NCBI GenBank assembly: GCA_015066715.1
Contig: SVNU01000017.1
Location: 1 to 32,000, forward strand
From: Ruminococcus sp.
Lineage (GTDB): Bacteria > Bacillota > Clostridia > Oscillospirales > Ruminococcaceae
Direction of reading: 5' to 3'
Length of the DNA stretch: 32,000 bases
In this document: piece by piece, positions 9,057-16,229 of the stretch
Layout of the letters: each line of letters starts with the position of its first letter
Numbering within the stretch: the first letter of the stretch is position 1
The notes under the pieces: model-generated
The model's input: the letters and a program-made list of their open reading frames with translations, nothing else
What the model was told of the DNA's origin: nothing
Database searches by the model: none
Position numbers and translations under genes: made by a program

Positions 9057-9079
9057 AGGACGAAATATGTTCGTCCTCT
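9055..9079 (+). promoter_or_regulatory. Intra-operon hairpin between gtrA and the TPP enzyme gene
   Basis: AGAGGACGAA-ATATG-TTCGTCCTCT, a perfect 10-bp stem overlapping the gtrA stop codon. It is not followed by a T-tract (CCGTTTG), so it is more likely a processing or stability element, or a weak attenuator, than a full terminator. The downstream gene has its own RBS (GAAAGGA) and no clear promoter in the short gap. Confidence 0.55.
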
Positions 9080-9141
9080 CCGTTTGTTGAAGGACAGATG
9101 TGCACATTTTTTAGTGATTCAAAAAAGAAAGGAATAATTCT

Positions 9142-10848
9142 ATGCTTGTTAGTGAGTATATTGTTGAGTTTCTCCGTATGAGTGGTACTGAACATGTATT
9201 CGGTTATCCGGGAGGAATGGTTACACATCTTATGGATGCATTTTCACGTGCCGACGGAATAACTGCGCATGTCAATTATCACGAACAGGCATCAGCATTT
9301 TCGGCATGCGGCTATGCCTCAGCAAGCGGCAAAGTCGGTGCGGCATATGCAACAAGCGGCCCGGGTGCCACAAATCTTGTTACAGGTATTGCAGAGGCTT
9401 ATTTTGACTCGGTTCCTGTGATTTTTATAACAGGTCAGGTTAATACATATGAAGGCAAGGGGGATATGGCACTCCGTCAGAAGGGATTTCAGGAGACGGA
9501 TATTGTCAGTATCGTAAAGCCTGTTACAAAAATGGCAGAAGCAGTTACTGATGAAAAAGACATACGCTATATGCTTGAAAAGGCTTTGTATACAGCAACT
9601 GAAGGCAGAAAAGGTCCTGTTCTTCTTGATATTCCGATGAATATTCAGCGTAGTGAAATAAATCCTGACAAGCTTCGTGGATTTGATATTCCGGAAAAAC
9701 AGGATAAAGAACCTGATTTTAAATCCGTTTTTGACATGCTTAATTCCGCAAAGCGTCCATGCATCATTGCAGGTGCGGGAATAAAGCAGACTTTTACGCA
9801 AATGGATTTTCTAAGATTTGCAGAAGCTATGAATATTCCTGTTCTTACAAGCATGATAGCTGTTGACCTTCTTCCGGCTGACCATCCTCTGAATTATGGA
9901 TTTATTGGTGCATATGGTGACAGAAAGGCTAATTTCATAGCTTCAAAGGCAGATTTGATTTTGACATTAGGTACACGCCTTGATGTGCGTCAGACAGGCG
10001 CTAAGCGTGAGGATTTTGCTGTAAATGCAAGATTTATAAGATTTGATACAGATGTTAATGAGTTTGAAAATAAAATCCATGATGATGACCTGAATATACA
10101 GATGAATCTTGAAACTGATATGAAAAAGCTTGCAGACTCCGCTATCGATATAAATATTGGCGATTATTCCGACTGGCTTGGGGTGTGCGATAAAATAAAA
10201 AGAATGCTTGAAGGTACAGTTGAGAAGATGTATCCTGAAATTCTCATGAATAAAATCAGTGAATCAGTTCCAGAGGATGTAACTGTTACAACTGATGTCG
10301 GGCAGAATCAGGTATGGGTTTCGCAGCATTTTAAGGTGAAGAAAGGGCAGAATATCCTTTTTTCAGGTGGCATGGGAGCTATGGGTTATTCACTTCCTGC
10401 TTCAATAGGTGCGTCCCTTGCTGACAGCAGAAAGGTTATATGCTTCTGCGGTGATGGCGGATTTATGATGAATATGCAGGAGCTCCAGTTTATTTCACGG
10501 GAACGCCTGCCTATAAAAATCTGCGTTTTTAATAATAATGCACTTGGTATGATACGTCATTTTCAGGAAATGTATTTTTCTTCTAAGTATTCACAGACGG
10601 TAGCCGAAAATGGTTATACCGTACCTGAATTAAAGAAGATTGCCGATGCTTTTGGAATAGACTATAAGTGCATATATGAACAGAATCAGATTACAGATGA
10701 ACTCTTTAGCGGTGATGAACCTGTGCTGATTGAGATTGTGCTTCCTGAAACAACATATGTTTTCCCAAAGCTTGCAGTAAATAAGCCTATTCAGGATCAG
10801 GAACCGCCGATTGACCGTGAGCTGTACAGACAGCTTGATTCATTATGA
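9142..10848 (+). CDS. YerE-like TPP-dependent carboligase (branched-chain sugar synthesis)
   Basis: 568 residues with the three-domain layout of acetolactate-synthase-type TPP enzymes. The TPP-activating glutamate sits in NYHEQASAF near residue 48, followed by YATSGPGATNLVTGIAEAYFDSVP. The TPP/Mg motif is GDGGFMMNMQE...FNNNALGM in the C-terminal domain. By sequence alone it could be called acetolactate synthase. Context argues for YerE, which in Yersinia decarboxylates pyruvate and adds the two-carbon unit to C-4 of CDP-3,6-dideoxy-4-keto-glucose: rfbF, rfbG and rfbH lie upstream, a reductase gene overlaps downstream, and there is no ilvN-like small subunit or ilvC. Its stop codon overlaps the next ATG (ATGA). 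Confidence 0.8.
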   Translation: MLVSEYIVEFLRMSGTEHVFGYPGGMVTHLMDAFSRADGITAHVNYHEQASAFSACGYASASGKVGAAYATSGPGATNLVTGIAEAYFDSVPVIFITGQVNTYEGKGDMALRQKGFQETDIVSIVKPVTKMAEAVTDEKDIRYMLEKALYTATEGRKGPVLLDIPMNIQRSEINPDKLRGFDIPEKQDKEPDFKSVFDMLNSAKRPCIIAGAGIKQTFTQMDFLRFAEAMNIPVLTSMIAVDLLPADHPLNYGFIGAYGDRKANFIASKADLILTLGTRLDVRQTGAKREDFAVNARFIRFDTDVNEFENKIHDDDLNIQMNLETDMKKLADSAIDINIGDYSDWLGVCDKIKRMLEGTVEKMYPEILMNKISESVPEDVTVTTDVGQNQVWVSQHFKVKKGQNILFSGGMGAMGYSLPASIGASLADSRKVICFCGDGGFMMNMQELQFISRERLPIKICVFNNNALGMIRHFQEMYFSSKYSQTVAENGYTVPELKKIADAFGIDYKCIYEQNQITDELFSGDEPVLIEIVLPETTYVFPKLAVNKPIQDQEPPIDRELYRQLDSL

Positions 10849-11759
10849 TGCGTGCTGTAGTGACAGGGGCATCGGGATTTTTGGGTGTTGCCCTTGTAAA
10901 TGAACTTCTGAATAACGGTTATGAGGTTACAGCAGTTGTCAGACCGTTTTCACCCAATATGAAACGTTTAATAAGGCATCAGAAGCTTAATATTGTTGAG
11001 CTTGATATGGCTGATATTTCACAGCTTAAAAGTAAAACAGACGGTTGTTATGATGTGTTTTTTCATTTTGCCTGGTCAGGCATCAGGGGAGATGAGCGCA
11101 ATAATAAGCAACTGCAGGAGACAAACGTTGTAAGCTCAAAAGGGGCGGTTCATGCGGCTCATGACCTTGGCTGTAAAGTGTTTGTTTCTTCCGGTTCACA
11201 GGCAGAATGCGGCATTACAACAGATGTGATTACTGAAGAAACACCACTCAATCCCATATGTGAGTATGGAAAAGCAAAGGTAAGCTTTATGACTTATGCA
11301 AAGGATTTTTGTGAAAAAAACAAAATCAGTTTTGTATGGGCGAGGGTTTTCAGCCTTTATGGCGCAATGGATTATAAAAACAGTCTGATAAACTATGCTC
11401 TTGATCTTATGCTTGAGAATAAGCCTGTCAGCCTTTCACCATGTACGCAGATGTGGGATTATATGAATGTGAAGGATGCTGTCAGGGCAATTCGTATGGT
11501 ATCAGAAGAAAGGTGTTCCGGTATTATAAATATTGCCGATGGAAATTACCGTTTGCTCAGGGAATATATTCTTCAAATGAAGGAAATTGCAAAATCAGAA
11601 TCAGAGCTGCTTTTCGGAGAAATAAATTCTTCGGGAAATGAACTTGTAAATCTTTGTCCTGATATATCGATTCTGAAAAATATAGGTTTTACTCCGCAAA
11701 TCAGTTTTGAATGCGGTATTCGTGAACTTATTGATTTAAAACTGAAAGGAGTGTCTTAA
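10845..11759 (+). CDS. YerF-like NAD(P)-dependent reductase (extended SDR)
   Basis: 304 residues, Rossmann-fold sugar-nucleotide SDR. The cofactor loop is VTGASGFLG (residues 6-14). The catalytic set is a serine in FVSSGSQAE and the Tyr-x-x-x-Lys pair in CEYGKAK. It overlaps the upstream gene by four bases (ATGA), so the pair is surely co-translated; a second ATG one codon later is an equally possible start. In Yersinia, YerF reduces the acetyl branch installed by YerE to a hydroxyethyl group, completing CDP-yersiniose. Alternatives are a 4-ketoreductase of the abequose/paratose type or an epimerase; the YerE neighbour makes these less likely. Confidence 0.78.
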   Translation: MMRAVVTGASGFLGVALVNELLNNGYEVTAVVRPFSPNMKRLIRHQKLNIVELDMADISQLKSKTDGCYDVFFHFAWSGIRGDERNNKQLQETNVVSSKGAVHAAHDLGCKVFVSSGSQAECGITTDVITEETPLNPICEYGKAKVSFMTYAKDFCEKNKISFVWARVFSLYGAMDYKNSLINYALDLMLENKPVSLSPCTQMWDYMNVKDAVRAIRMVSEERCSGIINIADGNYRLLREYILQMKEIAKSESELLFGEINSSGNELVNLCPDISILKNIGFTPQISFECGIRELIDLKLKGVS

Positions 11760-11760
11760 A

Positions 11761-12717
11761 ATGAAAAAAATCAGCATAGTTATTCCGACATATAATGAAC
11801 AGGAAAATGTTGTTCCATTAAGCGAGGCAATTATTAGTGTTCTTGAAAAGGATTTATCAAAATATGACTATGAAATTATTTTTATAGATAATTATTCTAC
11901 TGATAATACACGAACTCTTTTAAAGGGATTATGCTCTGAAAATAAGCGGATAAAGGCAATCTTTAACTGTAAAAATTTCGGACAATTTAATTCTCCCTAT
12001 TATGGTTTATGTCAGTCAACTGGTGATTGCACAATACTTGTATGCGCCGATTTTCAAGATCCTATTGAGCTTATTCCGGAATTTGTAAAGGAATGGGAGA
12101 ATGGGTATAAAATTGTTATCGGTGTCAAGAAAACAAGTCGTGAAAATAAGATTATGCGTGCTATGAGAACTGCATATTATAAACTTATAAAAAAGCTTTC
12201 TTCTGTTGAGCAGATTGAGCATTTTACCGGCTTCGGATTATACGATAAGTCTTTTATCAAGGTTTTGAGTGAGCTTAATGACCCAAGTCCTTTTTTACGT
12301 GGAATTGTTGCAGAGCTTGGGCCTGAGCGCAAGGAAATACCTTATGAGCAGCAGAAAAGACGTGCAGGTAAAACAAAGAATAACTGGTATTCCTTATATG
12401 ATGCGGCAATGCTTAGCTTTACATCATACACTAAAATCGGTTTGCGAATGGCTACATTTCTCGGATTTTTATGTGCGGCTTTAAGTTTTCTTGCAGCGGC
12501 TGTTTATCTGGTTCTTAAATTTATTTATTGGGAAAGATTTGCTGCCGGTATGATTCCGATGCTTATTGGCATGTTTTTTATTGGTTCGCTGCAGCTTTTC
12601 TTTATAGGCTTTGTCGGCGAATATATTATGAGTATAAATACAAGGGTTATTCACCGTCCGTTGGTTATAGAAGAAAAGCGTTATAATTTTGATGATGCAG
12701 ATGAAAAAATAAAATAG
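11761..12717 (+). CDS. GtrB/CsbB-like polyprenyl-phosphate glycosyltransferase (GT2)
   Basis: 318 residues: an N-terminal GT2 domain (MKKISIVIPTYNEQENVVPL; metal-binding region CADFQDPIEL, equivalent to DADLQDP in relatives) and two C-terminal membrane helices (about 228-255 and 263-288). This architecture is that of DPM1/GtrB/CsbB enzymes, which move a sugar from a nucleotide donor to undecaprenyl phosphate on the cytoplasmic face. I infer the donor to be the CDP-branched sugar made upstream. AAAGGAG lies nine bases before the ATG, one base after the previous stop. It is the last gene before a strong terminator. Confidence 0.9.
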   Translation: MKKISIVIPTYNEQENVVPLSEAIISVLEKDLSKYDYEIIFIDNYSTDNTRTLLKGLCSENKRIKAIFNCKNFGQFNSPYYGLCQSTGDCTILVCADFQDPIELIPEFVKEWENGYKIVIGVKKTSRENKIMRAMRTAYYKLIKKLSSVEQIEHFTGFGLYDKSFIKVLSELNDPSPFLRGIVAELGPERKEIPYEQQKRRAGKTKNNWYSLYDAAMLSFTSYTKIGLRMATFLGFLCAALSFLAAAVYLVLKFIYWERFAAGMIPMLIGMFFIGSLQLFFIGFVGEYIMSINTRVIHRPLVIEEKRYNFDDADEKIK

Positions 12718-12729
12718 TGATAGGTAATT

Positions 12730-12764
12730 AAAAGAGAGTGTTTATTGAAAACTACTCTCTTTTT
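12730..12764 (+). terminator. Rho-independent terminator of the glycosylation operon
   Basis: AAAAGAGAGT, 11-base loop, ACTCTCTTTT running into TTTTTT, 12 bases after the last stop codon. It marks the end of the eight-gene transcript. Confidence 0.85.
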
Positions 12765-12775
12765 TGAACTTTAGA

Positions 12776-13273
12776 AAAAGATAAATTTATATTTAGCGTT
12801 CTAATCTTATTATTAACTTTCTTTGCTTGTGCAAAGAAAGTTACAAAGAAAGCACATAAACTTTTTTCTTTTCTCGAAAAGAAAAAAGTCAGCAAAAAAG
12901 AAAAAATTCTATGCATGAATTTGTCACTTAAATAATAATGTTTCCTTGTACTTGGCAACTCCATAATTGCAAAATTAAAAGTCCATTTAAAGATGAAAGC
13001 AGCTAAGACGAACTTGCAAGCTTTCTCAAACTACAACTTAATTTGCGGGGAGAATTGAGTTTTATGCAGACTATCTGCAATAGTTTGCTTTTTATCGGGT
13101 ATGATAGTTCTTTTAATGGGAAACAGTCAGAGCTTTGCCGCAATTTCAAGCATAATATTTTCTTTGTTCAAACTTTCTTTTTATAAGAAAGTTTGTGCAT
13201 TCTTTTGTTACTTTTCTTGTGCAAGCAAGAAAAGTAAGGAATATAAACAGAAAGCTAAATATAAATTTTCTTC
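12776..13273 (+). repeat. MITE-like element, copy 2 (long form)
   Basis: About 500 bp bounded by imperfect inverted repeats of around 60 bp: left GATAAATTTATATTTAGC, right GCTAAATATAAATTTTC. Each end carries a hairpin: AACTTTCTTTGC-TTGT-GCAAAGAAAGTT at 12825-12852 and ACTTTTCTTG-N6-CAAGAAAAGT at 13210-13235. A third hairpin of 14 bp, ACTTTTTTCTTTTC/GAAAAGAAAAAAGT, lies at 12860-12889. Bases 12928-13054 are identical, by my reading, to 31874-32000. No ORF longer than about 70 codons is present, and the small ones do not look like proteins. This accounts for the gene-free stretch between the sugar operon and the MATE gene. Confidence 0.75.
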
Positions 13274-13297
13274 TCTAAATATTTTTCAACAAGCATG

Positions 13298-13336
13298 AAA
13301 TCCCCCATACAGCAAATGCTGTATGGGGGATTTTTG
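13298..13336. terminator. Strong hairpin terminator
   Basis: AAATCCCCCATACAGCA, two-base loop, TGCTGTATGGGGGATTTTT. The 15-bp perfect stem has a T-run on the plus strand and a shorter T-stretch on the minus strand. It sits 25 bp past the minus-strand MATE gene, so it likely stops that transcript and insulates it from the other side. Confidence 0.85.
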
Positions 13337-13359
13337 GATTTTAACCGGTAAATTCAGCT

Positions 13360-14730
13360 TTATGCTGATACATCCTTATTATTTCTTGTAAGGTCCTTGA
13401 GCCACTTATATTTTTTGTAATGTATGTAAACAGCAGGAAGCTTTATAATTTCATCTATATTCATAAGGATATAAACTGTTACAACAGGGAGCTTTAACAC
13501 GAAAGCCGAAATGAGTCCGATTGGCACAACAATAACCCACATAGTTATTGTATCGCAGATAAAACCGAACTTCGAGTCACCTCCTGCACAGAAAATTCCT
13601 GCAATGGTGGTTGTATTCATTGTCTTTCCCACAACGTAGTAGGAGCACACAATAAGCATAATCTGAAGGTAGCCTGCAGCGGTTTCCGAAAGGTTTGCAA
13701 ACCGTACCACAAATGGACTCACAGCAAGAATAAGACCGCCTGAAATAAGTCCTATAACAAGTGCTGTTTTACAGGTTTTAGAGCCGTATTCCTTTGCTGT
13801 ATCAAGTCTGCCTTGTCCAAGCTGATTGCCGACCATAATACCTCCTGCACTTGCTGTACCCATACAAAAACATATCAGGATGTTTTTTACAATGTTTGCT
13901 ATGGAATTTGCCGCAATTGCGTCTGTCCCCAGACGCCCCATAATAACAGAAAACATTGCAAAACCGCATCCCCATACAAGCTCGTTGCCTAAAATCGGGG
14001 TTGTGTATTTGCAGTAATCACGGAAAAGGACTTTATCATTTCCGAATATGTATTTTCTTCTGAATTTTATGCTGTCCTTTTTAAGTGCCTGTGATAATGC
14101 CCATATAAGCTCGATAACCCTTGAAAGGAGCGTTGCAAGAGCAGCGCCTCTTATTCCCATTCGTGGAAAAAGGGCTATGCCGAAAATCAGGAAGAAATTC
14201 ATAACAATATTCAGAAGCATTGAAACTGAGCTTATCATTGAACTTGTTGAGGCTCTGCCGCAGTTTTTCAATATACACAGATACGCCTGTGAAATTCCCA
14301 TCATCAGATATGACGGTCCCACAACCCTGAGATACTGCGCACCCATTTCGATAAGCTCCGGTTGATTTGTAAATGCGGACATGAGCAGTTTCGGTGTGAA
14401 TACAGCGCCGACGGTAAATAAAAATGATATGCCGGCGTTGAATTTGAGTACAATACCAAGTATTTTCTCAACAGAATCAATATCACCCTTCCCGTAGTAC
14501 TGCGCCGCAAAAATAGCCGCACCGCTTGTCAGTGCAAACTGGAACAGAGTATAAACGAACATAACCTGTCCTGCCTGTGAAACAGCGGATAATGCCTCCT
14601 GTGAGATAAATCCCAGCATTAATGCATCCGAAGCGCTTACAAGCGCCAACATAAGCTGCTGAAATGCGATAGGAACAACAAGTGCAAAAAGCTTTGCGTG
14701 AAATGTATTTTTTGTTTTCAGTTTAATCAC
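13360..14730 (-). CDS. MATE family multidrug/organic cation efflux transporter
   Basis: 456 residues with about twelve hydrophobic helices in two homologous halves, the size and pattern of MatE proteins (VVPIAFQQLMLALVSASDALMLG at the N-terminus; GNELVWGCGFAMFSVIMGRLGTDAIAA opening the second half). Such proteins export drugs or metabolites using a Na+ or H+ gradient; the substrate cannot be inferred. The reported start is GTG at 14730, with an in-frame stop just upstream. AAAGG abuts this GTG with no spacing, so initiation could instead use a codon a few residues downstream, with AAAGGGTGA as the ribosome site. It has its own promoter and terminator and no functional partner nearby. Confidence 0.92.
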   Translation of the reverse strand: MIKLKTKNTFHAKLFALVVPIAFQQLMLALVSASDALMLGFISQEALSAVSQAGQVMFVYTLFQFALTSGAAIFAAQYYGKGDIDSVEKILGIVLKFNAGISFLFTVGAVFTPKLLMSAFTNQPELIEMGAQYLRVVGPSYLMMGISQAYLCILKNCGRASTSSMISSVSMLLNIVMNFFLIFGIALFPRMGIRGAALATLLSRVIELIWALSQALKKDSIKFRRKYIFGNDKVLFRDYCKYTTPILGNELVWGCGFAMFSVIMGRLGTDAIAANSIANIVKNILICFCMGTASAGGIMVGNQLGQGRLDTAKEYGSKTCKTALVIGLISGGLILAVSPFVVRFANLSETAAGYLQIMLIVCSYYVVGKTMNTTTIAGIFCAGGDSKFGFICDTITMWVIVVPIGLISAFVLKLPVVTVYILMNIDEIIKLPAVYIHYKKYKWLKDLTRNNKDVSA

Positions 14731-14753
14731 CCTTTATTATTTTTATAATGACA

Positions 14754-14783
14754 ATTATATCATATTTTTTGATAGAAACGCAA
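14754..14783 (-). promoter_or_regulatory. Promoter of the MATE gene
   Basis: Minus strand TTGCGT (14783-14778), 18-bp spacer, TGA-TATAAT (14759-14754), giving a short leader before the GTG at 14730. Confidence 0.65.
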
Positions 14784-14933
14784 ATTTGCAGATATTATTT
14801 TTTAAAAATTTTCTCATTTGATTTAAGCTTTTTATAAAAATATAAATAATACATAATTTCAAATGAATTACGAACCGATAACATATTTAAGTTGCTGTTT
14901 TTTGATGATTGAAAAGAATTGACAGATATGTGA

Positions 14934-15187
14934 TCTATCGCATTCAGATGCCAAGTATTACGCCGCACATCTGCTGCCACACCTACTGCAGTAATCAGGC
15001 GAAAGCAGGTATGAACCCGAAAACGCTGCAATACCTAATGGGACATAGCGAAATCGGTGTTACACTGGATGTGTATACTCATCTGGGGCTGGAGGATGCC
15101 GCAGATGAGCTTCACCGCATAGAGGAACTGCACTCTGCACGGCAGGAGATAAACCGAACGAATAGAAGTAAAGCTCATCAATCCTAA
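14934..15187 (+). pseudogene. C-terminal remnant of a tyrosine recombinase (ICE/phage integrase)
   Basis: The reading frame contains the terminal catalytic region of a tyrosine recombinase: SITPHICCHTYCSN, AGMNPKTLQYLMGHSEIGVT and VYTHLGLEDA. The second arginine of the active site (R in the usual CRHTYCSN) is Cys here, encoded TGC, one base from CGC. The N-terminal domains and the first arginine box are missing; upstream sequence is AT-rich and unrelated. The remnant is therefore truncated and catalytically dead. It marks a past integration and lies against methylase fragments on the other strand. Confidence 0.85.
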
Positions 15188-15188
15188 T

Positions 15189-15480
15189 AATGCAGAGTTA
15201 ACTAATGTATTTTCTTTATCAGCATCTGTTGCCAGTTGTTCCAAAGACTGTTTCCATAGCCAAAAATCAGTAGTAGCTCCTTGATTGTTACTTTTCTTTT
15301 CCAACACAATAATAGTTGTCACCACATCAGCATTTTTAAACCAGCGTCCTTTTCCACTAAGGTGTACTTGTTTTATATTATATTTCTTTCTTAACACCTC
15401 AATAAGTTTTACGCCTGCATTTGTGCCAAGCCATGAGTTGGAAACAATAATTCCGAGTGTTCCGCCTGGTTTTTTCTTAC
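15189..15480 (-). pseudogene. Fragment of an Eco57I-type / N6-adenine DNA methyltransferase
   Basis: Read on the minus strand, the frame gives KKPGGTLGIIVSNSWLGTNA, then VLRKKYNIKQVHLSGKGRWF and KNADVVTTIIVLEKK. This is the pattern of the C-terminal half of the methylase domain in type IIG/Eco57I-like enzymes: SNSWLGT after the catalytic motif, then GRWFKNADVVTTI. No start codon or motif I/IV (NPPY) is present. At its 5' side it joins, out of frame, a different methylase fragment near 15480. The ORF track's 120-residue call runs past the homologous part into the integrase remnant. Confidence 0.7.
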
Positions 15481-15840
15481 GCCCTTATCGTAAGGCTCGC
15501 CCTTGGTCATTTGTGGATTGTATGTTGGCTGCTTTTTATAAAAAACACATACGTCCTCATGTTTTCTCAATGGCTGTTTCTTTGCATTAAGGAAATTAGT
15601 CGGTTTAGATTTTTCCCAGATCCATTTATACTTGTAATACTTTGGCTGACTAAGTATAAGCTTAGCAGTAAACAAGCCTTGTGATGTTAGTACAATAGCA
15701 CCGTTTTGTTTAATAATTCACAAATATTGTTCTCAAAGTGAATCGAGTGGAATATAGCTATCCCATTGGTTTTGTGTCATTCCATAAGGTGATATAGCTT
15801 CTTGTGGGTTATCGCCTTGACTATAACTTCCTTCAGGTTA
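15478..15840 (-). pseudogene. Broken N6/N4 DNA methyltransferase (phage-type) with two in-frame TGA stops
   Basis: On the minus strand one frame reads EGSYSQGDNPQEAISPYGMT, QNQWDSYIPLDSL-stop-EQYL-stop-IIKQNGAIVLTSQGLFTAK, then YKYKWIWEKSKPTNFLNAKK and YNPQMTKGEPYDKGVRKNQ. This is the middle of a phage-type N6_N4_Mtase family protein. The two stops are TGA at 15735-15733 (where relatives have Trp) and at 15720-15718. The frame is otherwise continuous for about 120 codons. The N-terminus (catalytic DPPY/SPPY region) and C-terminus are absent. The ORF track shows only the part after the stops. Confidence 0.78.
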
Positions 15841-16128
15841 CAAGCAACATTATATCACAAAAATGTGAATTTTTCAAGACTAACGATGACTGGTGGGCTA
15901 TCAAATCTTAATGTGAGATAGTCGGACAAATCAACAACATGTGAAAAAGAGTTGCAATTACTTATGCTTTATAATATCACACCTATATCAATGAAATGCA
16001 TTGATATAATATGAAAAATCCTCGGCAGAAATGCTGAAGAAAAAATTTACAAGCTGTTTACTTTTGCAGACATGGGAGATGATGTCAGATTGCTTGATTA
16101 CCTTAGGTCTGATATACAATATTTATAT
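15841..16128. other. Gene-free stretch between the remnants and the asparagine-synthetase-like gene
   Basis: AT-rich, with no convincing gene. There is a perfect hairpin TATATCAATG-AAATG-CATTGATATA at 15984-16008. A frame of about 50 codons ending near 16184 (FTFADMGDDVRLLDYLRSDI) lacks a plausible start and may be another gene fragment; I do not recognise it. Confidence 0.35.
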
Positions 16129-16163
16129 AAAATGGGACAACTTCAAGTGAAGCGTCCCATTTT
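16129..16163. terminator. Bidirectional terminator
   Basis: AAAATGGGAC, 15-base loop, GTCCCATTTT. The A-tract/T-tract arms let it work on both strands. On the minus strand it lies 67 bp after the asparagine-synthetase-like stop codon. Confidence 0.75.
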
Positions 16164-16229
16164 GTTGTCTTATATCGTTTGATGCAGAAAAGCGCCGTGT
16201 ACAGCATTGTGTGTCTGTCAAATTGATGT

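Noticed and set aside
9142-10848. Acetolactate synthase large subunit (ilvB)
   Set aside because: The fold and TPP motifs fit, but no ilvN or ilvC is nearby and the gene overlaps a sugar SDR gene behind rfbFGH. YerE-like is the better reading, though sequence alone does not exclude ilvB.
15718-15735. TGA read as tryptophan in the broken methylase
   Set aside because: One TGA does sit where relatives have Trp, but ABC-F, the YerE-like gene and others in this window end at TGA, and the methylase lacks both termini. Decay is simpler than recoding.
15984-16008. Promoter with TATAAT at 16005-16010
   Set aside because: The box is part of a perfect hairpin, there is no -35 at proper spacing, and no gene follows on the plus strand.
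16019-16184. Frame of about 50 codons (FTFADMGDDVRLLDYLRSDI)
   Set aside because: No usable start codon or ribosome site, family not recognised, and its 3' end runs through a terminator hairpin. It may be a gene fragment, but I cannot support it.
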